A stretch of DNA of 36,651 bases from DATMTS01 sp035564555. Lineage in GTDB: Bacteria; Actinomycetota; Actinomycetes; Actinomycetales; Microbacteriaceae. Shown here piece by piece: positions 16,378 to 24,500 of the stretch (position 1 is the stretch's first letter; each line of letters opens with the position of its first letter). A program made the position numbers and the translations under genes. The stretch spans positions 1 through 36,651 of the forward strand of contig DATMTS010000096.1 of the NCBI GenBank assembly GCA_035564555.1, given 5' to 3'. The notes beneath the pieces are model-generated. The model had not been told where the DNA came from. It searched no databases and saw nothing but the letters and a program-made list of their open reading frames with translations.

Positions 16378-17646
16378 ATGGCCCGACCCCACGAAACGTC
16401 CGAGATCCGCCGCACGATCGACGCGGTATGGCGCATCGAGGCGGCCAAGGTCATCGCAACCCTGGCCCGCATGGTCGGCGACCTCTCGGCTGCCGAGGAT
16501 CTCGCCCAGGACGCCCTGCTCGAGGCACTTGCGAAGTGGCCGGAGCAAGGCATCCCCCGTAATCCGGCGGCCTGGCTGACCGCAGTGGGCAAGCGTCGCG
16601 CGATCGACGGCTGGCGACGCTCCCAGAAGCTCGGCGAGAAATACGCCCTGATCGCGACGACGACCGAACCGGCGCCGGCGCCCGACGACGTGGAGCGGCT
16701 CGACGAACCGCAGATCGACGACGACCTGCTCCGACTCATCTTCATCTGCTGTCACCCGGTGCTGGCGCCGACCTCGCGTGCGGCGCTCGCTCTGCGCATC
16801 CTGTGCGGACTGAGCACGGATGAGATCGCGCGCGCGTATCTCGTTCCCTCGGCAACCATGGGGCAACGGATCACGCGCGCGAAACGTACGCTGACAGCTG
16901 CGAACGTTCCGTTCGAACTGCCGGCACGAGTGGAGTTCGCTTCGCGTCTCGGCGACGTGTACGAAGTCATCTACCTCGTGTTCAACGAAGGCTACTCGGC
17001 CACCGCAGGTGACGATTGGATGCGACCGGAGCTGTGCGAACTGGCCATCCGGCTCGGCCGGGTGCTTGCCACACTCGTGCCCGATCAATCAGAGGCGCAC
17101 GGCCTGGTTGCACTGATGGAGCTTCACGCATCGCGCGTCGGGGCTCGCTCCAAAGCGAACGGAGAGCCGATTCTGCTTCTCGAACAGAACCGTTCACGGT
17201 GGGACCGCCTGCTGATTGCACATGGTCTGGAGCAGCTGCGCAAGGCGGACGCCTTGGAACGGCCGCGCGGCAATTACACGTTGCAGGCTGCGATCGCGGC
17301 CTGTCATGCTCGAGCGGCGACACCCGAGCAGACGGACTGGGCCGAGATAGCAGCGCTGTATGAGGCGCTAGCCCGGCTCACCGAGTCCCCGGTGGTCGAA
17401 TTGAACCGCGCCGTCGCGATATCCATGGCCTACGGACCGGAGGCCGGACTCGAGATCGTCGAAGCGCTCACGGCATCAGGGCGACTCGACGGCTACCACC
17501 TGCTGCCTTCGGTGCGCGGCGATCTGCTCGAGAAACTGGGCCGGCGCCTTGAAGCGAGGACCGAGTTCCTGCGCGCAGCAGAACTCACCCGCAACGAACG
17601 CGAACGAACCGTGCTGCTGCGCCGCGCGGCCGACGCTGTCGAATGA
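16378..17646 (+). CDS. ECF RNA polymerase sigma factor, ECF42 group
   Basis: This 422-residue sigma factor has region 2 (about residues 15-80; AEDLAQDALLEALAKWP and AWLTAVGKRRAIDGWRR) and region 4 (about 110-165; ALRILCGLSTDEIARAYLV and MGQRITRAKRTL). A long C-terminal extension (about 180-420) is built of TPR-like helices. That extension, the lack of an anti-sigma gene, and the adjoining DGPF gene define group ECF42. In the studied Streptomyces case the C-terminal extension is needed for activity, which replaces anti-sigma control. It probably directs transcription from the TGTCGA promoter ahead of this pair. The inducing signal is unknown. ATG 16378 is one base from the preceding stop. Confidence 0.92.
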   Translation: MARPHETSEIRRTIDAVWRIEAAKVIATLARMVGDLSAAEDLAQDALLEALAKWPEQGIPRNPAAWLTAVGKRRAIDGWRRSQKLGEKYALIATTTEPAPAPDDVERLDEPQIDDDLLRLIFICCHPVLAPTSRAALALRILCGLSTDEIARAYLVPSATMGQRITRAKRTLTAANVPFELPARVEFASRLGDVYEVIYLVFNEGYSATAGDDWMRPELCELAIRLGRVLATLVPDQSEAHGLVALMELHASRVGARSKANGEPILLLEQNRSRWDRLLIAHGLEQLRKADALERPRGNYTLQAAIAACHARAATPEQTDWAEIAALYEALARLTESPVVELNRAVAISMAYGPEAGLEIVEALTASGRLDGYHLLPSVRGDLLEKLGRRLEARTEFLRAAELTRNERERTVLLRRAADAVE

Positions 17647-17685
17647 GTCCGCTGGCGACCGAAGGGGCCACGTCGCGGAGCCGCA

Positions 17686-18549
17686 TCAGACCTCGTGCAG
17701 CGGGGTACCGTCTTTCTTCAGAACCTGCTTCTCGCCCGCCTCGATCGGCACCGAGAACCGATTCTGTTTCGGCGGCATCGGGCAGTTGAAGTTGTAGCTG
17801 AACGCGCACGGCGGCAGTACCGCTCGGTTGAAGTCCAGCGTGATCGTGCCGTCGGCATTGGGAGCCACGAACAGGAACCGCCCGACCGAGTAAGTCGTGT
17901 CGCCGCTCGTCGCATCCGAGAACACGAGCTGCAGGGCCCGCCCCGCCTTGAAGGCGGCAAGGTTGTAGGCGACCCCGCCCTTGCTGAAGGTGATCTGCCC
18001 CGGCACGACCATGTCACGCGTCTTGCCGTCGTCTTTGAGGTGTTCGAAGCCGACGGTCATTCCACCCTCGATCGGAGTGAACGATGCCTGGATCACCCAT
18101 TCAGGATTGTAGGGATACGCGTCGATCGAGCCGAACTGGCGGATGTCTTCGGAGTCGGCGTCCCACACACGCAGTGCGTAGTCGCCCTCCTCGCTGGCGA
18201 TCACGAACCCGCTGACGGTGTCGCTGAACACGACATCGCCGGGGTCCTCGTCGTCCTTGCCGCGCACGATCGCCTCGCCGTCGACGAGTCGCCCGTCGAC
18301 CTGGATTCCGTCGGCAGCCGCGGCGGTGACCTTCAGCCCCGATCGACCCTCAGGAAGCGGTGACCATAGCCCAGGCACGCCCCAGATCGGCTGACCGGGC
18401 GCATCCGGGTCTCCGGTGATCCACTGCGTGTTCACCAGCGCCAGATTGCCCTTCGGCTGCACCACCGCGAGTTCCCTTCGCTCGTGGTAGCGCGCGAGTT
18501 GCTGCGCCGGATCGTTCACGGTTGCGGTGTCTGTTGCGCTATCGGCCAT
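17686..18549 (-). CDS. DUF1684 domain protein
   Basis: This 287-residue soluble protein of the DUF1684 family is recognised by its C-terminal signature FNRAVLPPCAFSYNFNCPMP followed by KQNRFSVPIEAGEK. Family members are beta-rich and are found widely in actinobacteria; no reaction is established. There is no signal peptide, so it acts in the cytoplasm. ATG 18549 is chosen because it gives MADSATDTATVNDPAQQLARYH, typical of the family; an upstream GTG frame at 18588 adds an unlikely leader. It is divergent from the ArsR-type regulator and shares its promoter region, and its 3' end faces the sigma gene with 39 bases between stops. Confidence 0.85.
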   Translation of the reverse strand: MADSATDTATVNDPAQQLARYHERRELAVVQPKGNLALVNTQWITGDPDAPGQPIWGVPGLWSPLPEGRSGLKVTAAAADGIQVDGRLVDGEAIVRGKDDEDPGDVVFSDTVSGFVIASEEGDYALRVWDADSEDIRQFGSIDAYPYNPEWVIQASFTPIEGGMTVGFEHLKDDGKTRDMVVPGQITFSKGGVAYNLAAFKAGRALQLVFSDATSGDTTYSVGRFLFVAPNADGTITLDFNRAVLPPCAFSYNFNCPMPPKQNRFSVPIEAGEKQVLKKDGTPLHEV

Positions 18550-18647
18550 GTTTCCATCCTCGTCGGTGCCTGTGACCCACACAACCAACTCCGCATGCTG
18601 TTTATTGCCGCTCGCATCGGTGTCGGGCGAAAAACTCTGAAAACGTC

Positions 18648-18693
18648 TTGAAGGTCCAGGCCAGGCGGCGTAACCTCTGAAACACCCTTTCAG
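18648..18693 (+). promoter_or_regulatory. Promoter with overlapping operator for the ArsR-type regulator and MFS genes
   Basis: A -35 box TTGAAG (18648-18653) and a -10 box TAACCT (18671-18676) are 17 bases apart. Directly behind the -10 lies the perfect inverted repeat CTGAAA-N5-TTTCAG (18677-18693), covering the expected start of transcription. This is the classic layout of a repressor site and is best explained by autoregulation through the ArsR-type protein encoded next. Confidence 0.7.
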
Positions 18694-18706
18694 ACTGGAG
18701 TCGGTG

Positions 18707-19279
18707 ATGACACGCGCGGAGAACCGTCCCCGTCTCGATGACCCGGCAGTGCTCGACGCGCTCGCCCACCCCGTGCGGCTGGATCTGCTGGGCTACCTGA
18801 TGTCCGACGGCCCGGCGACGGCATCCGACTGCGCGCGTGCCGTCGGAGACACTCCCTCGAATTCCAGCTACCACCTGCGAGTGCTCGCCCGCCATGGGCT
18901 CGTGGAACCGGCCGACTCCTCCGACGGCCGAGAGCGACCGTGGCAGGCGACCATCACCGGATTCAGCACCGACCCCGACCCGAGCGAGCCGCTTGAGGCA
19001 TCCGGGGCCGCCCGTGTGCTCGGCGCATCCATTCAACTCGACTATCAACTGGCACGGGAGCATCTGCGCGTGCGCGACCGGTTGCCCGAGGAGTGGCGTG
19101 ACGTCGACGCCCACGCCAACTACGGGCTGCGGGTGACGCCCGATGAGCTAAAGCGCATCGTCGAGCAGATCGACGCGATCGCGCGCCCGTACATCGCAGC
19201 AACGCGAGATGACGCGCCGGATGGCGCTGCGGTTGCGACGCTGTCGGTGCTCGCCTTCCCGCGTCAGCGATTCGAGTGA
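18707..19279 (+). CDS. ArsR-type winged-helix transcriptional regulator
   Basis: This 190-residue protein has an N-terminal ArsR-like winged helix (about residues 12-80; LDALAHPVRLDLLGYLM, then SSYHLRVLARHGLV) and a helical C-terminal part (about 95-170) with no metal-binding cysteine cluster. That makes it a member of the wHTH group usually paired with MFS exporters rather than a metal sensor. ATG 18707 is preferred over the adjoining GTG 18704 because GGAG is six bases upstream. Its stop overlaps the start of the MFS gene, so the pair is coupled. The CTGAAA-N5-TTTCAG site 14 bases ahead is the likely operator. Confidence 0.85.
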   Translation: MTRAENRPRLDDPAVLDALAHPVRLDLLGYLMSDGPATASDCARAVGDTPSNSSYHLRVLARHGLVEPADSSDGRERPWQATITGFSTDPDPSEPLEASGAARVLGASIQLDYQLAREHLRVRDRLPEEWRDVDAHANYGLRVTPDELKRIVEQIDAIARPYIAATRDDAPDGAAVATLSVLAFPRQRFE

Positions 19280-20499
19280 CGATGTCAGGGGCGTTCACGG
19301 TTCCCGCATTCCGCCGGCTCTGGACGGCGGGTCTCGTCAGCGATGCGGGAGACTGGCTGCTGTTCATCGCGCTCCCGCTCGTGGTTTACCGCATCACGGG
19401 GTCGGCGCTCGGCACCTCGATCGCGTTCCTACTCGAATTGGCGCCCGCCGTGCTGCTCGCTCCGATCGCCGCACGCCTCGTGGGGCGGTTCGATCGACGC
19501 CGGCTGATGGTGACCGTGAATGCGGGTCAGGCCGTGGTGCTGCTGCCGCTGCTTGTCGTGCACACCGCTGCCCAGTTGCCGATCGCCTATGCGGTGATCG
19601 CTGCTCAAGCGGCGCTCGGTACGGTGTTCGAACCCGCGAAGAACGCACTGTTACCGGATCTCGTGGCTTCGGATCAGTTGATCTCGGCCAACGCCTTGGT
19701 CGGACTGAATCAGAACCTCGGGCGCCTGGTCGGCGGACCGGCAGGCGGCGTTCTCCTGGCGCTGGGCGACCTCGAGTTGGTCGTCGCCGTTGACGCCCTG
19801 AGCTACTTCGTCTCGGCCGTCCTGATCGCGTCGGTGCCGATCGGCGCAGTGGTCGGACCCCACGCAGACGGAGCCGCGATGGATGCCGCGCCCAACGGCC
19901 TGTTGGCGGCGCTGAGCATCCGCAGGCTGTGGGGCGCGTACGCCGTCGTGTTCGTCTCGAGCATCGCCCAAGGCATGTTCCTGGTGTTGTTCGTGCTCTT
20001 CGTGCTGAACGGCATCCACGGTTCGGATGCCGACGTCGGTCTGTTGCGCGGCATCCAGGCCATCGGTGCGATCGGGGCCGGGGTCGCACTGGGTTTCCTC
20101 ACGCGCTCGGGAAGTGCGCGCACTCTGACGACGATCAGCCTGTTCACCTTCGGAGCCGTCTCGCTCGTGACGTGGAATCTGCCGCTGCTGACCACGAGCA
20201 TCGCGCCGTACGTCGTGCTGTTCGTGCTCGTCGGCGCGCCCGGCGTGATCTTCTCCACCGGCCTGATCAGCACGCTTCAACAGGAGTCGACGGCTCGCCA
20301 ACGCGGCGCGGTGTTCGCAACCATCGGGATGCTGAGCGCTGTCGGTCAGGCCGTCGGTATTCTCGCGGCAGGGCTCGTGGACGGACCCGTGCCGCTCACT
20401 GCCTTGCTGCAGGTGCAGGGATGCTTGTATCTGGCATCCGGAATCATTGCCGCGACCTGGTTGCCGCGTCTGACCTCCGTCGCACAGGCGGCACCGTGA
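19276..20499 (+). CDS. MFS transporter, probable drug exporter
   Basis: This 407-residue polytopic membrane protein of the major facilitator superfamily has about twelve hydrophobic segments in two halves. The N-terminal FRRLWTAGLVSDAGDWL and the loop RLVGRFDRRRLMV between helices 2 and 3 match the MFS_3/EmrB-like enterobactin-exporter-like subgroup. The substrate is not readable. GTG 19276 overlaps the regulator's stop codon (GTGA); ATG 19282 two codons later is an alternative start. The pairing with a self-controlling ArsR-type repressor suggests substrate-induced export. Confidence 0.88.
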   Translation: MTMSGAFTVPAFRRLWTAGLVSDAGDWLLFIALPLVVYRITGSALGTSIAFLLELAPAVLLAPIAARLVGRFDRRRLMVTVNAGQAVVLLPLLVVHTAAQLPIAYAVIAAQAALGTVFEPAKNALLPDLVASDQLISANALVGLNQNLGRLVGGPAGGVLLALGDLELVVAVDALSYFVSAVLIASVPIGAVVGPHADGAAMDAAPNGLLAALSIRRLWGAYAVVFVSSIAQGMFLVLFVLFVLNGIHGSDADVGLLRGIQAIGAIGAGVALGFLTRSGSARTLTTISLFTFGAVSLVTWNLPLLTTSIAPYVVLFVLVGAPGVIFSTGLISTLQQESTARQRGAVFATIGMLSAVGQAVGILAAGLVDGPVPLTALLQVQGCLYLASGIIAATWLPRLTSVAQAAP

Positions 20500-20502
20500 G
20501 GG

Positions 20503-22269
20503 CTACTTCGCTTCGGCGTAGCTGTCGACGATCGCGACACTGAGCGGGAACTGCACAGGGAAGTCGCCGAACAACAGTTTGCCGGCAGCGCATGCGGCGG
20601 CGCGAACCTCGTCTGCCACGGCAGCAGCGACCGCCGCGGGCGAATGCACGATCACCTCGTCATGCAGAAAGAACGCGAGGTGCGGACTGCGGTCGAATGG
20701 TACGGCCGCCCTTCCCGCGGCTGCCCCGTCGACCTCGATCGCGGCGAGTCGCCGACGCAGGTCGGCCATCCAGCACAGGGCCCATTCCGCAGCCGATGCC
20801 TGCACAACGAAGTTACGGGTGAACCGGCCCCAATCGCGCGCGCGGCTTCGTGCAGCGCGCTCCTCTGCGGCCGTCGCATCCGGTTCAGCGGCCTTGGCCT
20901 GGGACTGCCGCCACGCTGCCCCCGGGCGCGGCGAGCTGCGCCCCAGCCGGCTCGTCACGATCTCGCCGCGCTCCCCCTCCCGAGCGGCTCGCTCGACGAG
21001 GGCGATCGCCCGGGGATAGGCGCGAGCGAGGCGGGGCACGAGGCGTGCGCTGTCGCCGGTCGTCGCACCGTACATCGCGCCGAGCATGGCGACCTTGGCG
21101 TGCGGGCGAGTGTCGACGGCGCCGCTGGAGACGATTCCGTCGTACAGGTCACGGCCGCGACCCGCCTCGGCCATCGCCAGGTCACCGGCGAGGCCGGCGA
21201 GCACGCGCGGTTCGAGTTGAGCGGCATCCGCGACAACCAGCTTCCATCCCGGGTCTGCCACCACGGCGCCGCGGATCTGCTTGGGCAGCTGCATCGCTCC
21301 CCCACCATTCGTCGCCCATCGCCCGGTGACGACGCCGCCCGGCACATAGTCGGCGTGGAAGCGGCCGTCGGCGATCCACTGCTCCATCCAGGTCCAGCCG
21401 TTCGCGGCCAGCAGGCGGGAGAGCTTCTTGTACTCGAGGAGCGGCGCAATGGCCGGATGCTCGAGTTCGCGCAGCTCCCACGCACGAGTCGAGGTGACCT
21501 GAAGGCCGGCGCGTTGCAACGCCTTCAACAGTTCGCCCTGCGAGTCGGGATTGAGTGCCGGAGCGCCCAGCCCATCGCGGACCCGCGCCGCCAACGCCTC
21601 CATCTTCGCGGGACGGGATCCGTGCGGAGCCCGTTCGCCCAGCAAGTCGGTGAGAAGACGGTCGTGCACGTCAGTTCGCCACGGCAGCCCGGCGAACTTC
21701 AGCTCGGCGGCGACAAGCGCGCCGGCGGACTCGGCGGCAAGAAGCAACCGGATGCGGTTGGCGTCTGGTGAGGATGCCACGGACTGCTGCTGTGCCCGAA
21801 GTTCGCGCACCGGATCGCGCTCGGATGCTGCGCCCGGCGCCGCCGGGACCGGATCGAACTCGAACAGCGCCTGCGTCAGGTGGACCGGTGTCGGGGCGAC
21901 TGGAGACTGTGCGACGTCGGCAAGCAGCGTGTTCCAGGCGGGATCATCTGGTGCGCGGGCGTAGTCGCTATGCGCTGTGAGCGCGGAGGCACGCAGGATC
22001 GTGCGGCTCAGAGCGAGATCGATGCATCGCTCGACTCGCACGCCGGCGGCGAGCAGCCGCGGGTACCAACGGGCTGTGCTGTCCCAGACCCAACGCGAGG
22101 GCTCGGCAGCTGCCTGCTCGCGCTCTGAAACGTATCCGGGCAGGTCGTGGAGCCGGATGACCCGCGCCGGATGCGGCCCAGTCGTCGATGCCGGGCCGCT
22201 CGTGTTGCCGCTTTCGGGCACACTGGTGACGACGACCTCGTCGCCGCGCTGTGTGAGCACCAGGTACAC
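20503..22269 (-). CDS. PolA-like family A DNA polymerase with degenerate 3'-5' exonuclease region
   Basis: This 588-residue protein is related to the Klenow part of DNA polymerase I. It lacks a 5' nuclease. The polymerase motifs are recognisable but divergent: motif A is VVADAAQLEPRVL (canonical DYSQIELR), motif B is HAKVAMLGAMYG (canonical KxxNFGxxYG), and motif C is FLHDEVIVH with the catalytic HDE intact. The N-terminal 180 residues align in position with the exonuclease domain but no clear DEDD set is seen. Actinobacteria often carry such a second polA-like gene; its role in replication or repair is unproven. GTG 22269 is chosen because it gives MYLVLTQRGDE; a GTG at 22305 would add 12 unconvincing residues, and neither has a clear ribosome site. 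Its stop is four bases from that of the MFS gene. Confidence 0.8.
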   Translation of the reverse strand: MYLVLTQRGDEVVVTSVPESGNTSGPASTTGPHPARVIRLHDLPGYVSEREQAAAEPSRWVWDSTARWYPRLLAAGVRVERCIDLALSRTILRASALTAHSDYARAPDDPAWNTLLADVAQSPVAPTPVHLTQALFEFDPVPAAPGAASERDPVRELRAQQQSVASSPDANRIRLLLAAESAGALVAAELKFAGLPWRTDVHDRLLTDLLGERAPHGSRPAKMEALAARVRDGLGAPALNPDSQGELLKALQRAGLQVTSTRAWELRELEHPAIAPLLEYKKLSRLLAANGWTWMEQWIADGRFHADYVPGGVVTGRWATNGGGAMQLPKQIRGAVVADPGWKLVVADAAQLEPRVLAGLAGDLAMAEAGRGRDLYDGIVSSGAVDTRPHAKVAMLGAMYGATTGDSARLVPRLARAYPRAIALVERAAREGERGEIVTSRLGRSSPRPGAAWRQSQAKAAEPDATAAEERAARSRARDWGRFTRNFVVQASAAEWALCWMADLRRRLAAIEVDGAAAGRAAVPFDRSPHLAFFLHDEVIVHSPAAVAAAVADEVRAAACAAGKLLFGDFPVQFPLSVAIVDSYAEAK

Positions 22270-22314
22270 GGCCCAATTCTGCCGGGTGGGTCGGACATTC
22301 CTCACACATGACGT

Positions 22315-22851
22315 CTACACCGCGACCCGGTAATGGAGTAGCAGGTAGCCGGCAGGCGAGATCTCGCTTCGGATCGCTTCGAGCGGGATCGATGGCAACC
22401 CGTCGAGAAGCCTTCGGCCGGCACCGGCTATCCTCGGCGCGATCACCAGCCTGAGCTCGTCGACGACACCTGCGGTCAGCAGTGCCTGCGCGATCGAGAT
22501 ACTGGCGTGAACACCGATGTCGAGCCCAGGCCGGTTCTTCAGATCTCGTACCGTCTCGACCAGTCCGCCGTCGACCTCGAACGAGTTGGCCCATGCGGCC
22601 TCGAGGGGGTGTGATGTCGCCACATGCTTGGCGACCGTGTTGATGAATGACGCGAATGGCTCCATCTCGCTGCCGGGCCAGAAGCGTGCCCACTCGTCGT
22701 AGCTGCGATGTCCCAGGACGACAGCGTCCTGCGTCGCGATCACGGCGCCTAGGTTGGCATCCATCGCGTCGTCCCATTCGGTGAAGAATTCATCGGGATC
22801 CTCGGCGACGCCATCGAGAGACAATAACTCGTACACGACGACTTTTCGCAT
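22315..22851 (-). CDS. Dihydrofolate reductase-like (RibD C-terminal) family protein
   Basis: This 178-residue NADPH-binding reductase-like protein has the DHFR/RibD-C fold: an N-terminal MRKVVVYELLSLDGVAEDPDE strand-loop, the LGHRSYDEWARFWP segment, and a C-terminal ELRLVIAPRIAGAGRRLLDG block. Members of this group, often called YyaP/YwjB-like, are not true dihydrofolate reductases, and their substrates are mostly unknown. ATG 22851 is preferred because GGAGG lies eight bases upstream, while the GTG three codons earlier sits on top of that site. It is the third gene of a minus-strand run; a gap of 68 bases separates it from the methyltransferase gene. Confidence 0.85.
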   Translation of the reverse strand: MRKVVVYELLSLDGVAEDPDEFFTEWDDAMDANLGAVIATQDAVVLGHRSYDEWARFWPGSEMEPFASFINTVAKHVATSHPLEAAWANSFEVDGGLVETVRDLKNRPGLDIGVHASISIAQALLTAGVVDELRLVIAPRIAGAGRRLLDGLPSIPLEAIRSEISPAGYLLLHYRVAV

Positions 22852-22919
22852 GTAGGACACCTCCGGTTGCCGGGGGCAAATCTACTCCGGCAAGCGTCCG
22901 GCCCACCAGGTGCACCGCT

Positions 22920-23618
22920 TCAAGCTCCAGACCGAGTGCGCCGCATGATGCGCGGCGCCGACCCGGCGGCGAGGAACGCAGTTCCGAAGCACAAGTCGGT
23001 CCAGGAGGGATCAGCCAGGCTCTCCCGCATGGCCGCGCGGATCGTCTCCCAGGGGCGGCTCATGATCCACTCGTCGAGGGAGGCGGAGGTGCGCACTACC
23101 GCGATTCCGAATCGCGACAGCCAGACGGGGGTGCTGTCGGGGATCTTGAGATCCAGCACGGCCCAGCGGCCGCCGCCGGCGAGTGCCGCGGCGCCGTGAG
23201 CGATGACCCGCGAGCACTCGGGCACCTGCGTCAGGGCGTACGTCGACAGGATCGCGTCGACTTCGGATGGGAAGCTGAAATCGGCCGCGTCGGCCTGCAC
23301 GAGACGCACGTTGTTCCAGCCCTTCGCTTCGACCCTGTGCCGAGCGCGGGCGAGCATCGCGTCGGTCAGATCGACCCCGACGATCCGGCCTGCCGGGCCG
23401 ATGGCCTCCTCGAGCAGGGGGAAGTTCAGACCGGTGCCACAGGCGATGTCGACCACCGTGTCGCCGGGGCGAAGGCCGAGTGTCCGAACTGCGCGCACGC
23501 GTTGCGCATGCTGCGGGTAGCCGGGAGCCGGGTAGAGCCGGGACGTGACATCGTAATGCTTGGCCTTCTTGCGGTATGTCTCGATCAAGCGCGCTCGGGT
23601 GCGGTCGGCCTCGTTCAT
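22920..23618 (-). CDS. Class I SAM-dependent methyltransferase
   Basis: This 232-residue enzyme has a Rossmann-like methyltransferase core. Motif I is VVDIACGTGLNFPLLE (about residues 56-71), the acidic end of strand beta-2 is IVGVDLT, and motif II/III follows as VRLVQADAADFSFP. The layout resembles UbiE/COQ5-type methyltransferases, but small-molecule or lipid substrates are equally possible. ATG 23618 overlaps the stop of the SRPBCC gene (ATGA), giving tight coupling, and yields the plausible start MNEADRTRARLIETYRKKA. A longer upstream reading in the same frame runs inside the SRPBCC gene and is not real. Pairing with a lipid-binding START-like protein hints at a hydrophobic substrate; this is inference. 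Confidence 0.87.
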   Translation of the reverse strand: MNEADRTRARLIETYRKKAKHYDVTSRLYPAPGYPQHAQRVRAVRTLGLRPGDTVVDIACGTGLNFPLLEEAIGPAGRIVGVDLTDAMLARARHRVEAKGWNNVRLVQADAADFSFPSEVDAILSTYALTQVPECSRVIAHGAAALAGGGRWAVLDLKIPDSTPVWLSRFGIAVVRTSASLDEWIMSRPWETIRAAMRESLADPSWTDLCFGTAFLAAGSAPRIMRRTRSGA

Positions 23619-24082
23619 GGCGACCCCGTGGCTGCCTGCACGTCGGACTCGACCGCGGCCTTGATCGCCGCCATCTCGGTATCGCTCACTCGCTGAACCT
23701 GCCGCTGGAGGGCTCGGCCGGGGATGACGCGCATGATGTTGGCGAGGTCGACCTCGACCCACATCATGGCATTCGTGTGCTTCTCGCCTGCCGACTCGAA
23801 TTCCATTCCCCAGCGGGCCACGGAGGTTCCCATCGTGCCGACAAAGGCCATCGAGCGGGGCGATTCGATGGCCGTTACCTGCTGCCTCCGGCGGTGATTC
23901 CACCCCAGGTCCCTCGCTCGCTGCTCCACCCACGCACCGGCCTGCAGCGGGCCGCCGCCCTGAACGCGGCACTCGAGCACCGTCGGCGCCCACTCCGACC
24001 AGCGGCCGACGTCACACAGGTAAGCCCACACCTCACTGACACTCACGGCGACGGTGTTGCGACTCTCGGTTCTGATTGTCAT
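23615..24082 (-). CDS. SRPBCC (START-like) family protein
   Basis: This 155-residue protein has the polyketide cyclase/START-like fold. The usual landmarks are present: an N-terminal strand TVAVSVSEVWAYLCDVGRWSEWAPTV, a mid-protein GAWVEQRA, and a long C-terminal helix (about residues 120-150). Such proteins bind hydrophobic ligands in a central cavity. ATG 24082 is chosen over an in-frame GTG 20 codons earlier because the fold starts immediately after it; the ribosome site is weak. It is the first gene of a two-gene unit with the methyltransferase and is transcribed away from the cellulase gene, sharing the long intergenic region. Confidence 0.8.
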   Translation of the reverse strand: MTIRTESRNTVAVSVSEVWAYLCDVGRWSEWAPTVLECRVQGGGPLQAGAWVEQRARDLGWNHRRRQQVTAIESPRSMAFVGTMGTSVARWGMEFESAGEKHTNAMMWVEVDLANIMRVIPGRALQRQVQRVSDTEMAAIKAAVESDVQAATGSP

Positions 24083-24258
24083 GGGCTCGGCTTCTGGTAG
24101 ACGAGTGACGATAGCTGGAGTCCAGCGGACTCGGTCCTGCACAGCGTTACACGATGCGCAAGGCCACCGGGTTCACGTCCCCTGTGAGTCTTCCCCGGGG
24201 CCGGCACCCGGGTCAAGAGTCAGCGCCTACGGCAGGGCAGATGGGTTCTGCGTCAGAC

Positions 24259-24274
24259 GTCGAAGCGTTTAGAC
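24259..24274 (+). promoter_or_regulatory. LacI-family operator, distal copy
   Basis: GTCGAAGCGTTTAGAC is a pseudo-palindrome (12 of 16 positions symmetric) with the central AA-CG-TT pattern typical of LacI-family operators. An identical copy lies 189 bases downstream. The ends of this copy overlap a possible -35 for the TAGGGT box at 24292. Confidence 0.65.
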
Positions 24275-24447
24275 GATTCCGCGCGCACAGCTAGGGTGTG
24301 CCGCCACGTCTCGGTGGGAAGAAAAGCCGTCAGAAGGATCTTCGGGCACGTCGAGGGCCGTTCCGCCGTGCGTCAATGCGGCGGTGAATGAAACGTCTTC
24401 ATCCCCGAAAAGCTGCACGGTTGCCCACCCTGTGTTGAAGATTGCTC

Positions 24448-24463
24448 GTCGAAGCGTTTAGAC
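24448..24463 (+). promoter_or_regulatory. LacI-family operator, proximal copy
   Basis: This is the second identical copy of GTCGAAGCGTTTAGAC, ending seven bases before the -35 box of the cellulase promoter. The 189-base distance to the first copy equals 18 turns at 10.5 bases per turn, so one repressor could bridge both by looping. No LacI gene is in the window, so the regulator acts from elsewhere. Confidence 0.65.
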
Positions 24464-24470
24464 AAATATC

Positions 24471-24500
24471 TTGCCCAGGTCGCGGTCATGCTGCTACCTT
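24471..24500 (+). promoter_or_regulatory. Probable cellulase promoter
   Basis: TTGCCC (24471-24476) and TACCTT (24495-24500) are 18 bases apart, a good -35 and a TANNNT -10. The LacI-type operator lies directly upstream. Transcription would start near 24507. Confidence 0.5.
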
